DNA of 64,000 bases from Paralithodes platypus (Eukaryota > Arthropoda > Malacostraca > Decapoda > Lithodidae). Positions 20,598 through 31,582 of this stretch are shown here, piece after piece. The notes below the pieces were generated by a model. It made no database searches and was not told the DNA's origin. It saw only the letters and a program-made list of their open reading frames with translations. Made by a program: the position numbers and the translations under genes. The stretch spans positions 15,056,321 to 15,120,320 of the forward strand of contig CM064571.1 of the NCBI GenBank assembly GCA_032716605.1. Direction: 5' to 3'. Each line of letters starts with the position of its first letter. Position 1 is the first letter of the stretch.

Positions 20598-23397
20598 GTG
20601 TTCTATGCAAACGCTCGTAGCATACGCAATAAATTTTCAGATTTAGAGGAGCTAGTGTTTACAGAAAATTATGATGTGATTGGCATAACAGAATCTTGGC
20701 TCAATACAGAAGATAGAGACTTTTTAGCAGAGTATTCACTTCCCGGTTTTTGTAATGTTTGAGAAAAGCCGAATAAATCGAAATGGAGGTGGCGTTTTAC
20801 TTTATATCAAAGAAAGTCTTAACCCTACCCTCTTGTCAAAACCTCAAATTGTGAACGTCGACGCATCTTTTGTGCTAATAAAGAATAATAAAGGTACAAA
20901 AATAATACTTGCATTAATATACAGACCTCCAGCTCAATCAGTGCAAACTGACCGAGAAATTTACGAACAAATTGCAGATGTAAGTAACTCACAAGATACC
21001 GTAATTTTTGGCGACTTTAATTTACCTGTGACCAAGTGGGGCGATACTCTTACTTCACACTCCGGACATGACTTGTATACGAACTTGCAAGAGAGTTCGC
21101 TTTATCAATTTGTTCGAACGCCAACCCGTAGTAATAACGTTCTTGACATTGTACTTGCAACAAAAGAAGAATTAATAGAGAATTTGAATGTTGGTGATGA
21201 ATTCAGTAACAGCGACCATCGTACGATAACTTTCACTTTAAAGTTTACTAGTAACGAACCAAATAGTAGCATCGAAAAAGTCCCTAATTTCAAGAAAGCA
21301 AACTTCCATAAACTTAGAGCTATGTTTAAAGAAACTGACTGGAGCTTTTTAATTCACAATAACGACATAAATACATCTTGGAAGTTATTCGAAGCCACTT
21401 ACCTAAAAGCAGTGCAAGACTGCATACCATCGCAAATACAGCGTCCAGGCCATAATAATAAGCCCAAATGGTGGAATAAAGATATTTCAAACTGCCTGCT
21501 TGCTAAAAAATTTGCTAATGATAGATTAAAATCCTCACAAAATGACGAAGAACGGCTGAAATTTGTAGAGCTACGACACAAAGCCAAAAAGTTAATTAAG
21601 CAAAGTAAAAAGACCTTAGAGTTACATATTGCGAATCAAAGTAAAACAAACCCGAAAGAATTCTATAGTTATATCAGAAAGAAAAAAGTAGTTACTTCAA
21701 CTGTTGGACCGTTAGTCGATGAAAATGGAGAATACACCAAAGACTAAGTACAAATGAGTAATGCCCTCAATACCTTCTTTGCATCAGTTTTTACAACAGA
21801 AGACCTCAGTGATATCCCTACACCATCGCCGATTCAGATTGATAATTCAGATGTTCTAAGCAATATCACCGTTACAGAGAGAGAAGTATTGAATTGTTTA
21901 GATAAACTCAAGGTAAATAAAACGCCTGGACCTGATACAATCTCGCCTAGAGTTCTAAAGGAAGCTAAGGATGAGCTCTCCAAACCACTGACATTACTAT
22001 TCAATAAATCCTTGCAGTCTGGAACTATGCCCGATCAGTGGAAACTAGCCAACGTAACACCGATATTCAAAAAAGGCAGCAAATCCCTACCCAGTAACTA
22101 TCGTCCAATTAGCTTAACCTCAGTTGTATGTAAAATGCTAGAAACGGTCATACGAGACAGACTCGTAAATCACTTAGAGGAAAATAACATACTTAAAGAT
22201 ACTCAACACGGCTTTCGTAAAAAACGTTCCTGTTTAACAAACCTCTTAGACTTCTTCCACGATATCCTCAACCTCTACGATGAGAGTAAAGCTGTAGATA
22301 TTATATACCTTGATTTTCAAAAGGCCTTTGACAAAGTTCCCCACAAACGTTTACTGCTAAAACTAAAAGCGCATGGAATACAAGACGGTGTGTTGAAATG
22401 GATAGAAAATTGGCTCAGCGACAGAAAGCAAAGAGTAGTCATAAACGGTAAGGCATCTAAATGGACCAATGTAAGTAGCGGGGTACCCCAGGGATCGGTA
22501 CTAGGACCAATTCTCTTTCTAATTTACATCAACGACATAGATGAGGGTCTCACCTGTACAATCTTAAAATTTGCTGACGATACAAAAATTGCAAATAGCG
22601 TACTCTCAAAAGAACAAGTTGACGATATGCAACACAATCTAGATAAATTGTCATGTTGGGCCCAAATTTGGCAAATGAGTTTCAATGCGGATAAATGTAA
22701 AGTACTACATATCGGATACCTAAATGAGAAAGCAAACTATTCGATGAATGGCACTCAGCTTAAGAATGTAAACAGAGAAACCGATCTGGGAGTAACAATA
22801 TCGAGTAACCTAAAACCGAGTCAACAATGTTCAGAAGTTGTTAAGAAGGCAAACAAAATAATTGGCTTTATAGGCAGGTCATTTGAGCATAAATCCAAAG
22901 AAGTTATCCTAACCCTTTACAATTCCTTAGTCCGCCCTCTTCTGGAATACTGCGTTCAATCCTGGTGCCCTTATTACCAAAAAGATATAAACAAGCTAGA
23001 ACGAGTTCAACGTAGAGTTACCAAAATGATACCTAGCCTAAAGAACAAACCATACGAAGAGCGTCTTAGAGAATTAAATCTATTTCCTTTAACCCAGCGC
23101 AGATTAAGAGGTGACTTAATTCAAGTGTTCAAAATCATCAAAGGCATCGACAATATGAACTGTAGTAAGTACTTCACTATCGACCAATCTAATTACACGC
23201 GGGGAAACGGTTGCAAAATTATTGGTAAATCTTTTAACTCACACGAATCTAAGAATTTCTTCTTCAATCGAGTTGTCAACTTGTGGAATGGGCTTCCCCG
23301 AAACGTTATAGACTGCATCACCGTTGATTCATTTAAACTCCGCCTAGACAAATATCTCGCATCAAACCCGCGACTGACTGCGTTTGTAAATGAATAA
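20598..23397 (+). pseudogene. CR1 ORF2: AP endonuclease and reverse transcriptase, two lesions
   Basis: The endonuclease runs from NARSIRNKFSDLEELVFTEN through GITESWLN, NGGGVLLYIKESL, LIYRPP, IFGDFNLP and SNSDHRTITF. It has the Asn, Glu, Asp and His metal/catalytic positions of the APE family. The RT follows with NRPISLT-type fingers (SNYRPISLTSVV), YLDFQKAFDKVPHKRLL, SSGVPQGSVLGPILFLIYIN and catalytic FADDTKIANS, then the CR1 C-terminal LERVQRR and FFNRVVNLWNGLPRNVID motifs to the stop at 23395-23397. Two breaks are visible: a frameshift near 20755, and a nonsense codon TAA at 21745-21747 where the copy at 57330 has GAA. Otherwise intact over about 930 codons. It is chromosomally fixed but currently defective. 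Non-LTR element, not viral. Confidence 0.9.
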
Positions 23398-23634
23398 CTT
23401 TATTTTATCCCCCCCTCAGTTACTAACCCATCTGTCCCCTACTAACTTCCTAATCCTGCCACGGACATTAGTTCCAGGGCAGTAATTCCCTTTCTAATGT
23501 TCCCTTACCCACTCTAAACCACTGTTTGGACACTTGATCCTCAGTGTTTTGGAGGACAAGCAACCTAGAAGGGTCACTAGATCTGTTGTTGCTTGATTTC
23601 CTTTGTACTCCTTTGTACTCCTTTGTACTCACCC

Positions 23635-23797
23635 ACTTCTTTTGTATCCTAATTTTAGCTACTACTACATAATGGTCAGACAGACCCCCCTGCCCCCATA
23701 CCCCTATACTGTACACCCTAGCATCCAGCACAGAATTCTTCATTCGTTCATCCACACATATATAATAAATCAGTGCCTTTCGTTCCACCACTATGCA
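23635..23797 (-). pseudogene. RTE-like LINE family B, endonuclease end of copy B3
   Basis: The minus frame VVERKALIYYICVDERMKNS, then LDARVYS and GLSDHYVVVAKIRIQKKWV matches the end of the APE-type endonuclease of B1 (41450-41600), including the conserved SDH. It continues, across the CR1, into 18272-17872. Confidence 0.8.
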
Positions 23798-24094
23798 TTA
23801 CCGAAGGTAATCAAGTCAGCTTGGCCACATCAGCAACCGAAGAGACAAATTAGGTAAGGAGTCTACTACCTAGCCAGGCCAGGGAGACATGAGATATAGG
23901 CTGCCCGAGGACAACCGAATGGGACGGAATAAGAATAGAAGGGGAAAAACATAGGAGGAAAGAAAAACCACTCAAAATTAGTCAAACTGATGAATATAGC
24001 TCGAGGGGAGAGGGAGGGAAATAACCCTAACCCTCCCCTATTAAGCCCCAGTCGCCGGCCCCGAAGCCCCTCAACCGCGCCAAGGAGAGTAGTA

Positions 24095-24975
24095 CCAGGG
24101 GGGTTAGTATAGATAAAACAAAGGTTATGATCAGTGGAATAGGGCTCAGAAAGAAGTGGAGACTTCCCATGTGCAGTTTGCGGGAAGGGGGTAGGAAGTA
24201 ACTATTCAGTGTTCCGTATGTAAACCCTTGGTGAAAAGGAGGTGTAGTGGGATGAGATGACCTATGACAAGGAGCACAGAATTTCAGTGTGCAAGGGAGA
24301 ACTTGTGTTGAATGACTCACCTGATAGTATCGATCTCGGCATGTTACGCTGGAGTGTGAAAAAAAATGTGCTACATGGGTGATACGGTTTCTGCCGGAGG
24401 TGGTGCTGAAGTTGCCTCCATTGCCAGATTCGGGAGCGGCTGGGTAAAGTTCAGAGAATTATTGACTCTCTTGACCATGAGAGGTCTCCCACTTCACCTT
24501 AAAGGGAAGGTGTATACCTTATGTGTTAGGAGTATAATGACATATACCTTGGAAATGTGGCCGATTAATGTGGAAGGTATTGATAGAAAGGAAAGGAATT
24601 AAAAGAGAATAGCAAGATAGATATGTGGGGTAAACCCCAGGGTATCGAGTGAGGAACCAAGAAGACGTCTGGGCATTAGAAGTATTATTAAGGTGACATA
24701 CGACTCAGATACGAGTAGGTTGAGTTGGTTTGGTTGTGTGGAGAGAATGGATGACCAAAACTGGGTGAAGAAATGCTGAACTAGAAACGTGGGTGGCGCT
24801 GCGCATAGGGGCAGACTTAGAAAGACATGTGATCAGGTACTTCAGTCCAATCTGAACATAAGGAACCTGACGATAGAGGCGGCTCCGAACAGGGCCCCCT
24901 GGAATGGCGCCATTTAGGACGCAAGACTGCAACCATACTCTCTGTGGACGAAGTGGTCTTTCAATTTGTATATAT
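24095..24975 (+). pseudogene. RTE-like LINE family A' (copy A'2)
   Basis: Degenerate frames cover SIDKTKVMISGIGL (end of the RT palm), a vestigial Cys region, CYMGDTVSAGGGAEVASIAR, RGLPLHLKGKVYTLCVRSIM, TYTLEMWPINVEGIDRKER, SRLSWFGCVERMDDQNWVKK and the GRLRKTCDQVLQSNLN C-terminus, ending in TATATATGTATGTAT at about 24965. Many stops and shifts. It is a useful orthologue of A'1 and A'3 for defining this subfamily, which differs from A by about a quarter of residues by eye. The preceding 23798-24094 has no recognised content. Confidence 0.75.
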
Positions 24976-26095
24976 GTATGTATTTTCGTTCTTACTTAGC
25001 AGGTACAACCTTCAATTCTTTGCATTTCAGTGAATATGAAATAACGTTTCAATTATAGTTTTCCTTCCCTGATACTGCAGGAGGATATGTTTGTTCAATA
25101 ATGTTTTTTTAGGTTACTTTACAGCTGAATAAGCTATCTTTTCCAACAACATGTAGGTCACATGATTAAATCTGTATGAAGGTAGATCTGATTTAATTTT
25201 CACCTTTTTAGACTTTCATCATTCATTCAGTGAGCTTGGATTTCATGCAATATTTAATCATTGATCACTTTTCTTCGCTTAGGCTGGATAAGGTTAGGTC
25301 AATTATAGCAAGATAGTTAAGCTTGGTTGAATAGAGGTTAACTTTGGTTATGTATTAATTAAAAAATTTAAATTTAAAAAGAAATAAAGAAGTATGATTG
25401 CTGTGCAGATGATGACTTGTACGGACAGTTGACCACCTGCTTCATACCATATGACCTCAGCCTCAATGTAATGTGTTTTACATAATGTTTATGTTCTGCT
25501 TCAATCATCAAATGTGAGTTAAGCCTTTCTTTTTGTATACTGTACATACATATATTAGGAACTAAAATACAATACAGGTATTATTAACATTTACTGTCTT
25601 TATTCAGGCTATTTGCATATTCTAATAAATCCTAACCTTATATCCATAAAAATTACATACAAATCAGAAGAATTGTGGATATATGGGGGGGGGGGGGGTG
25701 TTACTATATTAACTCACGCATACCTACACAAATTGCGTATTCACAAAATGTGTCCATAAATGCACAAATATGCAATTTGTTTATTCAGAGTCCTACAAAC
25801 ATTAGAAATTGGGTTACAAAAAATTATGGCATAATTTGAGTCAAAATTGAGCTACAAGTAACTTTGTATGTCGAACATAAGAACGTAAAGTGAAACCTTT
25901 TGCAACTCTCTGTAAAGCAACGTCACGCTGTGATCAGAGCCCGACTGAGCTCAGTCCTTGGTATTCTCTTGCGAGTTAGACAGGTAAGACCGTTGGCCAA
26001 GACCTTTAAACTATCGCCATTCTGTAGTTTCGATCGGAGTAGGTGAGTGTTAAATACTGTAGGAGTGTTGTGTGTTTTTATATATATATATACTG
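24976..26095. other. AT-rich sequence without recognised gene
   Basis: Contains a G-run at about 25686-25698 and many TACTGTACATACA words. Two fair donor-like sites (GACAG|GTAAGA near 25983 and AGTAG|GTGAGT near 26041) are noted but no exon can be supported. Confidence 0.4.
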
Positions 26096-26848
26096 TACAT
26101 ACATACATACATACATAACATTTTAAGACTGAGTGCTCCACACATACGTGCAGTTTCAGTATTTTGTCCTAATGGCGGCGTTCCAGGCAACCCTGTTTAG
26201 GGCTGCTTTTTTTTATTTGAGATTGGCACGAATAGTCCGATCCCAGTTCTTCCTCGGTCCACCCCTTGGTGCAACTCCCTCCACAATCACAGACCTGCAT
26301 CTTTTCACCCAACTTTGTTCATCCATTCTCTCCACATGCCCATACCATCCATGTCTACTTGTACGCATCTCCTCGCTAATACTCTTTATACCTAAACGTC
26401 TCCTCAGCTCATCATTTGTTATTTTATCCTGCAGCCTGGCCCCACACTTCCATCTCGCCATTCTCATCTCATTACGTTCCATTCTGTTGACATCCTCTAC
26501 TTTAACGGCCCATGTATCTGACGCATACATCTTCATTATCACACGCACCAGCCACTCTTCCACACAAAGTTTTCTCATAGCCCACTGCACAACATCTCTA
26601 GGCACCCTGTCAAAGGCCTTCTCCAGGTCTACAAACACAAAGTAAAGATCCCTGCCTTTTAGTAAGTATCTTTCCTGTATCTGCCTGACTATGAAGATAG
26701 CATCGGTTGTACCACGTCCTGGCATAAAACCAAACTGCATATCATCAATGGAAATGCTTTGCCTGATTAAACCCTAAAAGACTCTCTCACAGACCTTCAT
26801 GATTTGGTCAAGCATTTTCAGGCCCCTATAATTACCTCTATCTAGCGC
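26096..26848 (-). pseudogene. RTE-like LINE family A with in-frame internal deletion (copy A5)
   Basis: A 175-codon frame (26740 to 26213) joins the RT palm (MQFGFMPGRGTTDAIFIVRQ, VFVDLEKAFDRVPRDVVQWA, VIMKMY) directly to the C-terminal domain (ASDTWAVKVEDVNRMERNEM). It loses the catalytic YADD, the Cys cluster and the thumb, about 0.9 kb. The joint lies in GTATG, present at both sides in full copies, suggesting a microhomology deletion. The frame survives across the joint. The 3' tail is the TACATACATACATAC tract at 26096-26115. The 5' end abuts the head of copy A6 in opposite orientation. Confidence 0.8.
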
Positions 26849-27236
26849 AGAAAGATACAGGAAATATACTTACTAAAAGGCAGGGATCTTTACTTTGTGT
26901 TTGTAGACCTGGAGAAGGCCTTTGACAGGGTGCCTAGAGATGTTGTGCAGTGGGCTATGAGGAAACTTGGTGTGGAAGAGTGGCTGGTGCGTGTGATAAT
27001 GAAGATGTATGAGGATTCGTGAACTACGGTGAGGGTGAAAGGAGTACTGAGCAAGGAGTTCACAGTCCGTGTTGGAGTTCATCAGGGTTCAGTGTTAACC
27101 CATTGGCTGCGGAGACGTTCCAGAAAGCATAGGCAATTTATAGCAATTTACAGGCTTTAAAAGCCTGTAAAAGCCGTAGAAATCTAGTGTCAGTGGGCGG
27201 GATAGCGAGGGGCCCACCTCCGACTGTCAGCACGGC

Positions 27237-27691
27237 CATAGGTGGGCACTAACGCGATAAAGTAACGCGTTAACGATTTCGGGTTAACGTTTATCGGATA
27301 AAAAAAAATCCAGCTTTAACGAATTAACGGTAATGTCGATACTTTTTGTTCCAAAATAGCGATAATCGTTAATTAATTGCCAAACAGGCAGAAATCCGCA
27401 GAATAGTCAATAAATAGGTAAACTAAAAGCCGAACCGAACCCTCGTAATGTCAGTTTTTGTTTTTTCTAATAAAATAATGATAGCATTGCTGCATTTAAG
27501 ATTTTTTATTTAAAATATGATAAATATCCATATCTTCGATAAATAACGATACTAACGAAGTAACGATATCGTTATCGAAAGGATCGGATTTAGCGATTTA
27601 ACGATTTAACGGTTAACGGTTAACGAGCGTAAATGTATCGCCGGTTAACGGTTAACGAAGTTAAGGTTTTTGGTTATCGTGCCCACCTATG
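27237..27691. mobile_element. hAT-like MITE with perfect 8-bp duplication
   Basis: Terminal inverted repeats CATAGGTGGGCAC/GTGCCCACCTATG are flanked by AGCACGGC on both sides (27229-27236 and 27692-27699). The 455-bp interior is rich in alternating TAACG/CGTTA words and has no transposase. It lies in a TTAA element that lies in LINE A6, third level of nesting. Confidence 0.8.
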
Positions 27692-27754
27692 AGCACGGCC
27701 AGCCGCGCACTGAGGGAAACTGTGGTCTCGGACCGCGGTCTCAGCAGTGTTGCC

Positions 27755-28353
27755 AACCAGGTGTGGGCTCCATATATGGTAAAGGATATAGAAGCAGTGG
27801 AGAAAGTGCAGAGGAGAGCTAGCAAGCTAGTACCAACGTTGAAGAACGCGGGCTATGAGCAGAGGTTGAGGACACCTGGGGCTTCCGCCACTGGCATATA
27901 GGAGAAAGAGAGGGGATATGATAAAGACTTTTAAGATAGTGTCAGGAATGTATGATGAGGATGTGTGTGAAGGTATCTTCTTGATGCGGGAGGGAACAAG
28001 AACGAGAGGACACTCTAAGAAAATGTACAAAGAAAGAAATAGGCTTGAAAAGGCAAAGAACTCATTTTGTGATAGAGTGGTAAATGAGTGGAACGCACTG
28101 CCCCAGTATGTAGTCGATTCCGAATCAATAAGGAAGTTTGAAAGTAATCTTGTTAAAGCATGGGGAAGACAAGATTTGAAGTTTGATTATAAAGCAAAAA
28201 TACAGAATAGTAAAAATTTTGCGTCTGCTACCGCCGCCGCCAACACCGTGAACGACCGCAGCAGTGCAAGTACGTGTACAGTACTGGCATTGAGCTGGAT
28301 ACACAGGCCTAGTTTGCCTTTTTCCAGAGGATCTACTGTACGAAACTGTAAGA
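27755..28353 (+). pseudogene. CR1-like LINE family E, C-terminal fragment (copy E1)
   Basis: Encodes QVWAPYMVKDIEAVEKVQRR, ASKLVPTLKNAGYEQRL, then after a small frameshift MIKTFKIVSGMYDEDVCEGI, TRGHSKKMYKERNRLEKAKN and SFCDRVVNEWNALPQYVVDS. It corresponds to the region after the RT catalytic core in CR1 (compare LERVQRRVTKMIPSLKNKPY and FFNRVVNLWNGLP of family F). The 3' UTR includes CCGCCGCCGCCAACACCGTG and ends in short tandem ACTGTA(A/C)GAA-type repeats. RT core, endonuclease and ORF1 are missing. Confidence 0.8.
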
Positions 28354-29345
28354 TTGCTAATAATTAGCGAGTTTCCCCGAATGTCTATGGCAGCGCTGCG
28401 GGTGAACCCCACGAGTTAGGAAGCTCGTTCTAGTGTCACTTTGAAGCTATTTTCATCTAGTTTTTGGCAGAATACTTTTCATTTCATGCAAATACTTGAT
28501 TAATCATTTAGGAGTGCCTGAATATGTCCAAAATAGCGCAAATATGCCCGCAGCGTAAGTGTTAAGCCCCCTTCTCTTTATTATGGTCCTGGAGGCACTG
28601 TCTAGAGATTTTAGATCCGAACTCCCGTGGGAACTGTTTTATGCAGACGATTAAGTCCTAATAGCTGACAATGTGCAAGATGCCGAGACCAATTTCAGAA
28701 GATGGAGAGAGATGGTGAGCAAGGGTTTAAGAGTCAATATTAACAAAACCAAGGTTATGCATTTTAGATTGAGACGAGGCAATGTGGAAAAGAGCGGTGC
28801 ATACCCATGTGCAGTGTGTGGAAAGGGTGTGGGCGCTAATTCGATTCGGTGTAGCATCTGTCGATGTTGAATGCACCATAGGAGTAAGCGCTGAAATAGA
28901 ATAAGAGGACCCCTGCCGAAGGATAAGTCAGAAATCGAGAAATTTTGAGTGCATAGTGTGCAAAGGCGAGCTTGTGTTAAATGATCCTGTGGCTATGAAT
29001 TTTGGAAATAAGTCATTGGAGCTGGTGGACAAGTTTTGTTACCTAGGAGTTACCATCTCTGCCGGTGGTGGGGCCGAGGCTGCCACTGTCGCTAGAATTA
29101 GATGTGGCTGGCCATGAAAATAATGCCTTTCCCCCTGAAGGAAAAGATGTATGCCTCATGTGTTAGAAGTGCAATGACGTATGCCTCAGAAACATGGGCC
29201 GTTAAAGTAGAGGATGTCAACAGAATGGAACGCAATGAGATGAGAATGGTGAGATGGATGTGTGGGGCCAGGCTGCAGGATAGAATAACAAATGATGAGC
29301 TGAGGAGACGTGTAGGTATAAAGAGTATTAGCGAGGAGATGCGTA

Positions 29346-30294
29346 GGGTATGACGGGGTAATTTCGCCGAAAATCGCTGTTTTTGACAAATAGAAACTGC
29401 CACAAATGGGAATTTTAATTTTTTAATTTTTTATCTATACATTCAGCCTTTCTCCTATTGATGCCCAAAAAACACAAAAAATATATAATGTTTTGGTCAT
29501 GCTGCCGATTTTTTGAAAAAAGTTACTCTCGCGGCGAAATTACCCCGCCCGGCGGGGTATTTTACGCATTATCTAGCTAGTAAACTAGATAACATTATAT
29601 GATTAATGGCCAGACAAAACATTAGCGCACAGGTAAAAGCAATGAAAACATTCACAAACCCAAGCTGCCACTAAACATGCCAATAGAAAAACGTCGCACT
29701 CACACACACACAACTGAACAGGGAGGGCAGAGATGCAAGTGTGTCACACTTGTAGGCATAGGCGCCACTGTGTCTAGTGCGGGTGTGGAGTTGTGGACAT
29801 GTAGTGCGGGTGTGGACGTGTCTAGTGCGTTTGTGGACATATTTATTTGGCCTACGGGTGTGGAAGTATTTAGTGCGGGTGTGGACGTGTCTTGTGTGGG
29901 TGCGGCGTGTAGGGGGCTAGTGCAAAGTACCAGGCAGCAGCTGACGGCTACTGCCAACACTGTGTCACACGCAAACATACAAACAAACACACACACATAC
30001 AAATACACCCACACACATCCGACCATACCGTCAGATGCACCGCTAGCCCCGGCGCCAGGCCCCGCGAAACTGCAACAAAACCTAAGCCAAACTAGCTCTA
30101 TAACCTAAGCCAAACTAGCTATACAACCTAAGCCAAACTAGCTATATAACCTAAGCCAAATTAGGTCTACAACCTAAGTCAAAACTGCTCTACAACCTAA
30201 GCCAAACTGCAGCTGAATCCATGCAATAGTTTCGGAGATATCGGCGTTTGAATGCAAATTATTAGCGGCGCGGCGAAATTACCCCGTCTTACCC
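29346..30294. mobile_element. TA-flanked DNA transposon with GGGTAWGACGGGGTAATTTC ends
   Basis: 24-bp inverted repeats (GGGTATGACGGGGTAATTTC at 29346; in complement GGGTAAGACGGGGTAATTTC ending at 30294, both continuing GCCG) are flanked by TA (29344-29345 and 30295-30296). Removing the 949 bp restores the family A reading GATGCGTACAAGTAGACTGG. Inside are a minisatellite of GTGCGGGTGTGGACGTGTCT type (about 29775-29900) and five CCTAAGCCAAACTAGCTNTA repeats (30082-30205). No transposase seen. Confidence 0.8.
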
Positions 30295-30584
30295 TACAAG
30301 TAGACTGGGATGGTATGGGCATGTGGAGAGAATGGATGAACAAAATTGGGTAAAAAAATGCAGGTCTGTGATTGTGGAGGGAGCTGCACCAAGGGGTGAA
30401 ACGAGGAACACCTGGGATCGTACTATACGTGCCGATCTCAAATCCAAAAACTTGACAATTGAAGCAGACCTTAACAGGGTTGCCTGAAACTCCGCCATTA
30501 GGACAAGAGAATGAAACTGCACGTATGTGTGGAGCACCCAGTCTTAAAATATTATGTATGTATGTACAGTATGTATGTATATAC

Positions 30585-31314
30585 AATAATAAGAAACTTA
30601 CAACAATTTTAAAAACATAGTGTTCTGTATATTTATCAACTTCGTGAAAGTGTTTTCAACTGTGGACATTTTTTGAAAATAATCGAAAATCCGCCTAAAT
30701 TGAAAAGTGAATAACTAATACTGTGCGTATTTTGTCTTGTATATACTCATTATTCATATGAGGGTGAGGGCTGGTCTTATACAGAGTGAGGTTTTGCATC
30801 CTCTACCCAACCTTAGCCGTTTCTGTCCGTCTCTTTTACTGTCCTACTTTTCCTTCTTGGGGCAGGGGGCTAGGAATCCTCCTCCCCTTGTAAAATTCTT
30901 CTACTCAACGAGACAGAGTAAGGGGCGAGGGAACAAAAAAGTGGTCCGGGACCCTAAGCACTGGAACTTTATATGTTGTTTCTGTTCGGGCTCTGTCTCG
31001 AGTCTGCCACCCCCCGCAATGGGGTATGTGCCCGAGTATATACATACATACACAACTTTAAAACTACAAGTAGCTTCTACTATCCATTCTGCATTTGATT
31101 AGGTAGTATAAAAGACAATGTATGCAATGGTTGTGAAAATAGTTTGTTACAATAAAATATCCATTACGCGGTTCACGCAGACTACCGGGAAGCTATACAA
31201 ATATATCGTGAGGAAGCATTGCCAATGTCTGGCAGGTAGGTAACCAAATTCTGTGCCACCCTGTACATTGCTTGTAGAGGCAATTATTATGGGTTAAAAC
31301 AGAGTACTGTAATA
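30585..31314. other. Sequence without recognised gene
   Basis: No repeat ends or gene recognised. An open frame at 30737-31102 has no family resemblance and lies in low-complexity CT-rich sequence. Confidence 0.4.
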
Positions 31315-31323
31315 ACATATGTG

Positions 31324-31573
31324 TTGTTGTTGTTGTTGTTGTTATTCCCTAAGCTGCCTGGCCGAACAGCCCCAAGGCCCCGAGCAAGGCCAAGGCCATA
31401 ACTGAGCGCCCCCACAGAACCCTTCCTGCCGACCACAATAAAGCCTGGGTGACCGAAGCCACTCCATGGCGGGGAGCTGAGGAGGGCGACAGAAACGCCC
31501 GGGAAACCAAAGCCCCACCCAGGGCCCTGTGCCCCTCAGCATTTATGAAGAGAAAGCTGAGGGGCAAAGGAAA
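31324..31573 (-). mobile_element. SINE-like retroposon, 5'-truncated (copy 2)
   Basis: The palindromic 9-bp duplication ACATATGTG flanks it (31315-31323 and 31574-31582). It carries the last ~230 bp of copy 1 and a (CAA)n tail of about six units, with CCCTAAGCTGCC in place of CCCCAAGCTGCC. Confidence 0.85.
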
Positions 31574-31582
31574 ACATATGTG

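Larger units (their letters stand above)
18273..23634 (+). mobile_element. Full-length CR1 LINE (family F) inserted in LINE B3
   Basis: It contains a 5' region of tandem repeats, ORF1 (SGNH esterase), ORF2 (endonuclease and RT) and a 3' UTR ending in three 10-bp units, CTTTGTACTC, at 23601-23630. Terminal short tandem repeats, ORF1 esterase and ORF2 motifs are hallmarks of the CR1 clade. Both ends abut LINE B sequence. A 504-bp TTAA element sits between the two ORFs. A second, 5'-truncated copy lies at 55459-57500, and a 3' fragment at 41155-41325. Confidence 0.9.
27099..28561. mobile_element. piggyBac-like non-autonomous element in LINE A6, itself hosting hAT and CR1-like inserts
   Basis: TTAA at 27095-27098 and 28562-28565; ends TTAACCCATTGGCTGCGG (left) and, in complement, TTAACACTTACGCTGCGG (right). 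The empty reading GTGTTAAGCCCCC is present in other family A copies. After removing the hAT element (27237-27691) and the LINE E fragment (27755-28353) only about 400 bp of its own sequence remains. Confidence 0.8.
26849..30584 (+). pseudogene. RTE-like LINE family A (copy A6), split by two DNA transposons
   Basis: Three blocks: 26849-27098 (LLKGRDLYFVFVDLEKAFDR to the QGSVL motif), 28562-29345 (palm end with the YADD site mutated to a stop, Cys cluster CAVCGKGVGANSIRCSIC, thumb with a small deletion near 29110) and 30297-30584 (LGWYGHVERMDEQNW to the ATGTATGTATGTA tail). The interruptions are a TTAA element (27099-28561) and a TA-flanked element (29346-30294), and the frame rejoins when each is removed. 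It shares private variants with A5 (CTTACTAAAAGGCAGGG and its complement), so A5 and A6 are probably related by an inverted duplication rather than independent insertions. Confidence 0.8.

Noticed and set aside
25983..26050. Small host exons suggested by donor-like sites GACAG|GTAAGA and AGTAG|GTGAGT
   Set aside because: No acceptor, coding frame or similarity supports an exon; donor-like words are common by chance.
30737..31102. 121-codon open frame
   Set aside because: Composition is low-complexity, with no Kozak context, homologous copy or splice support.
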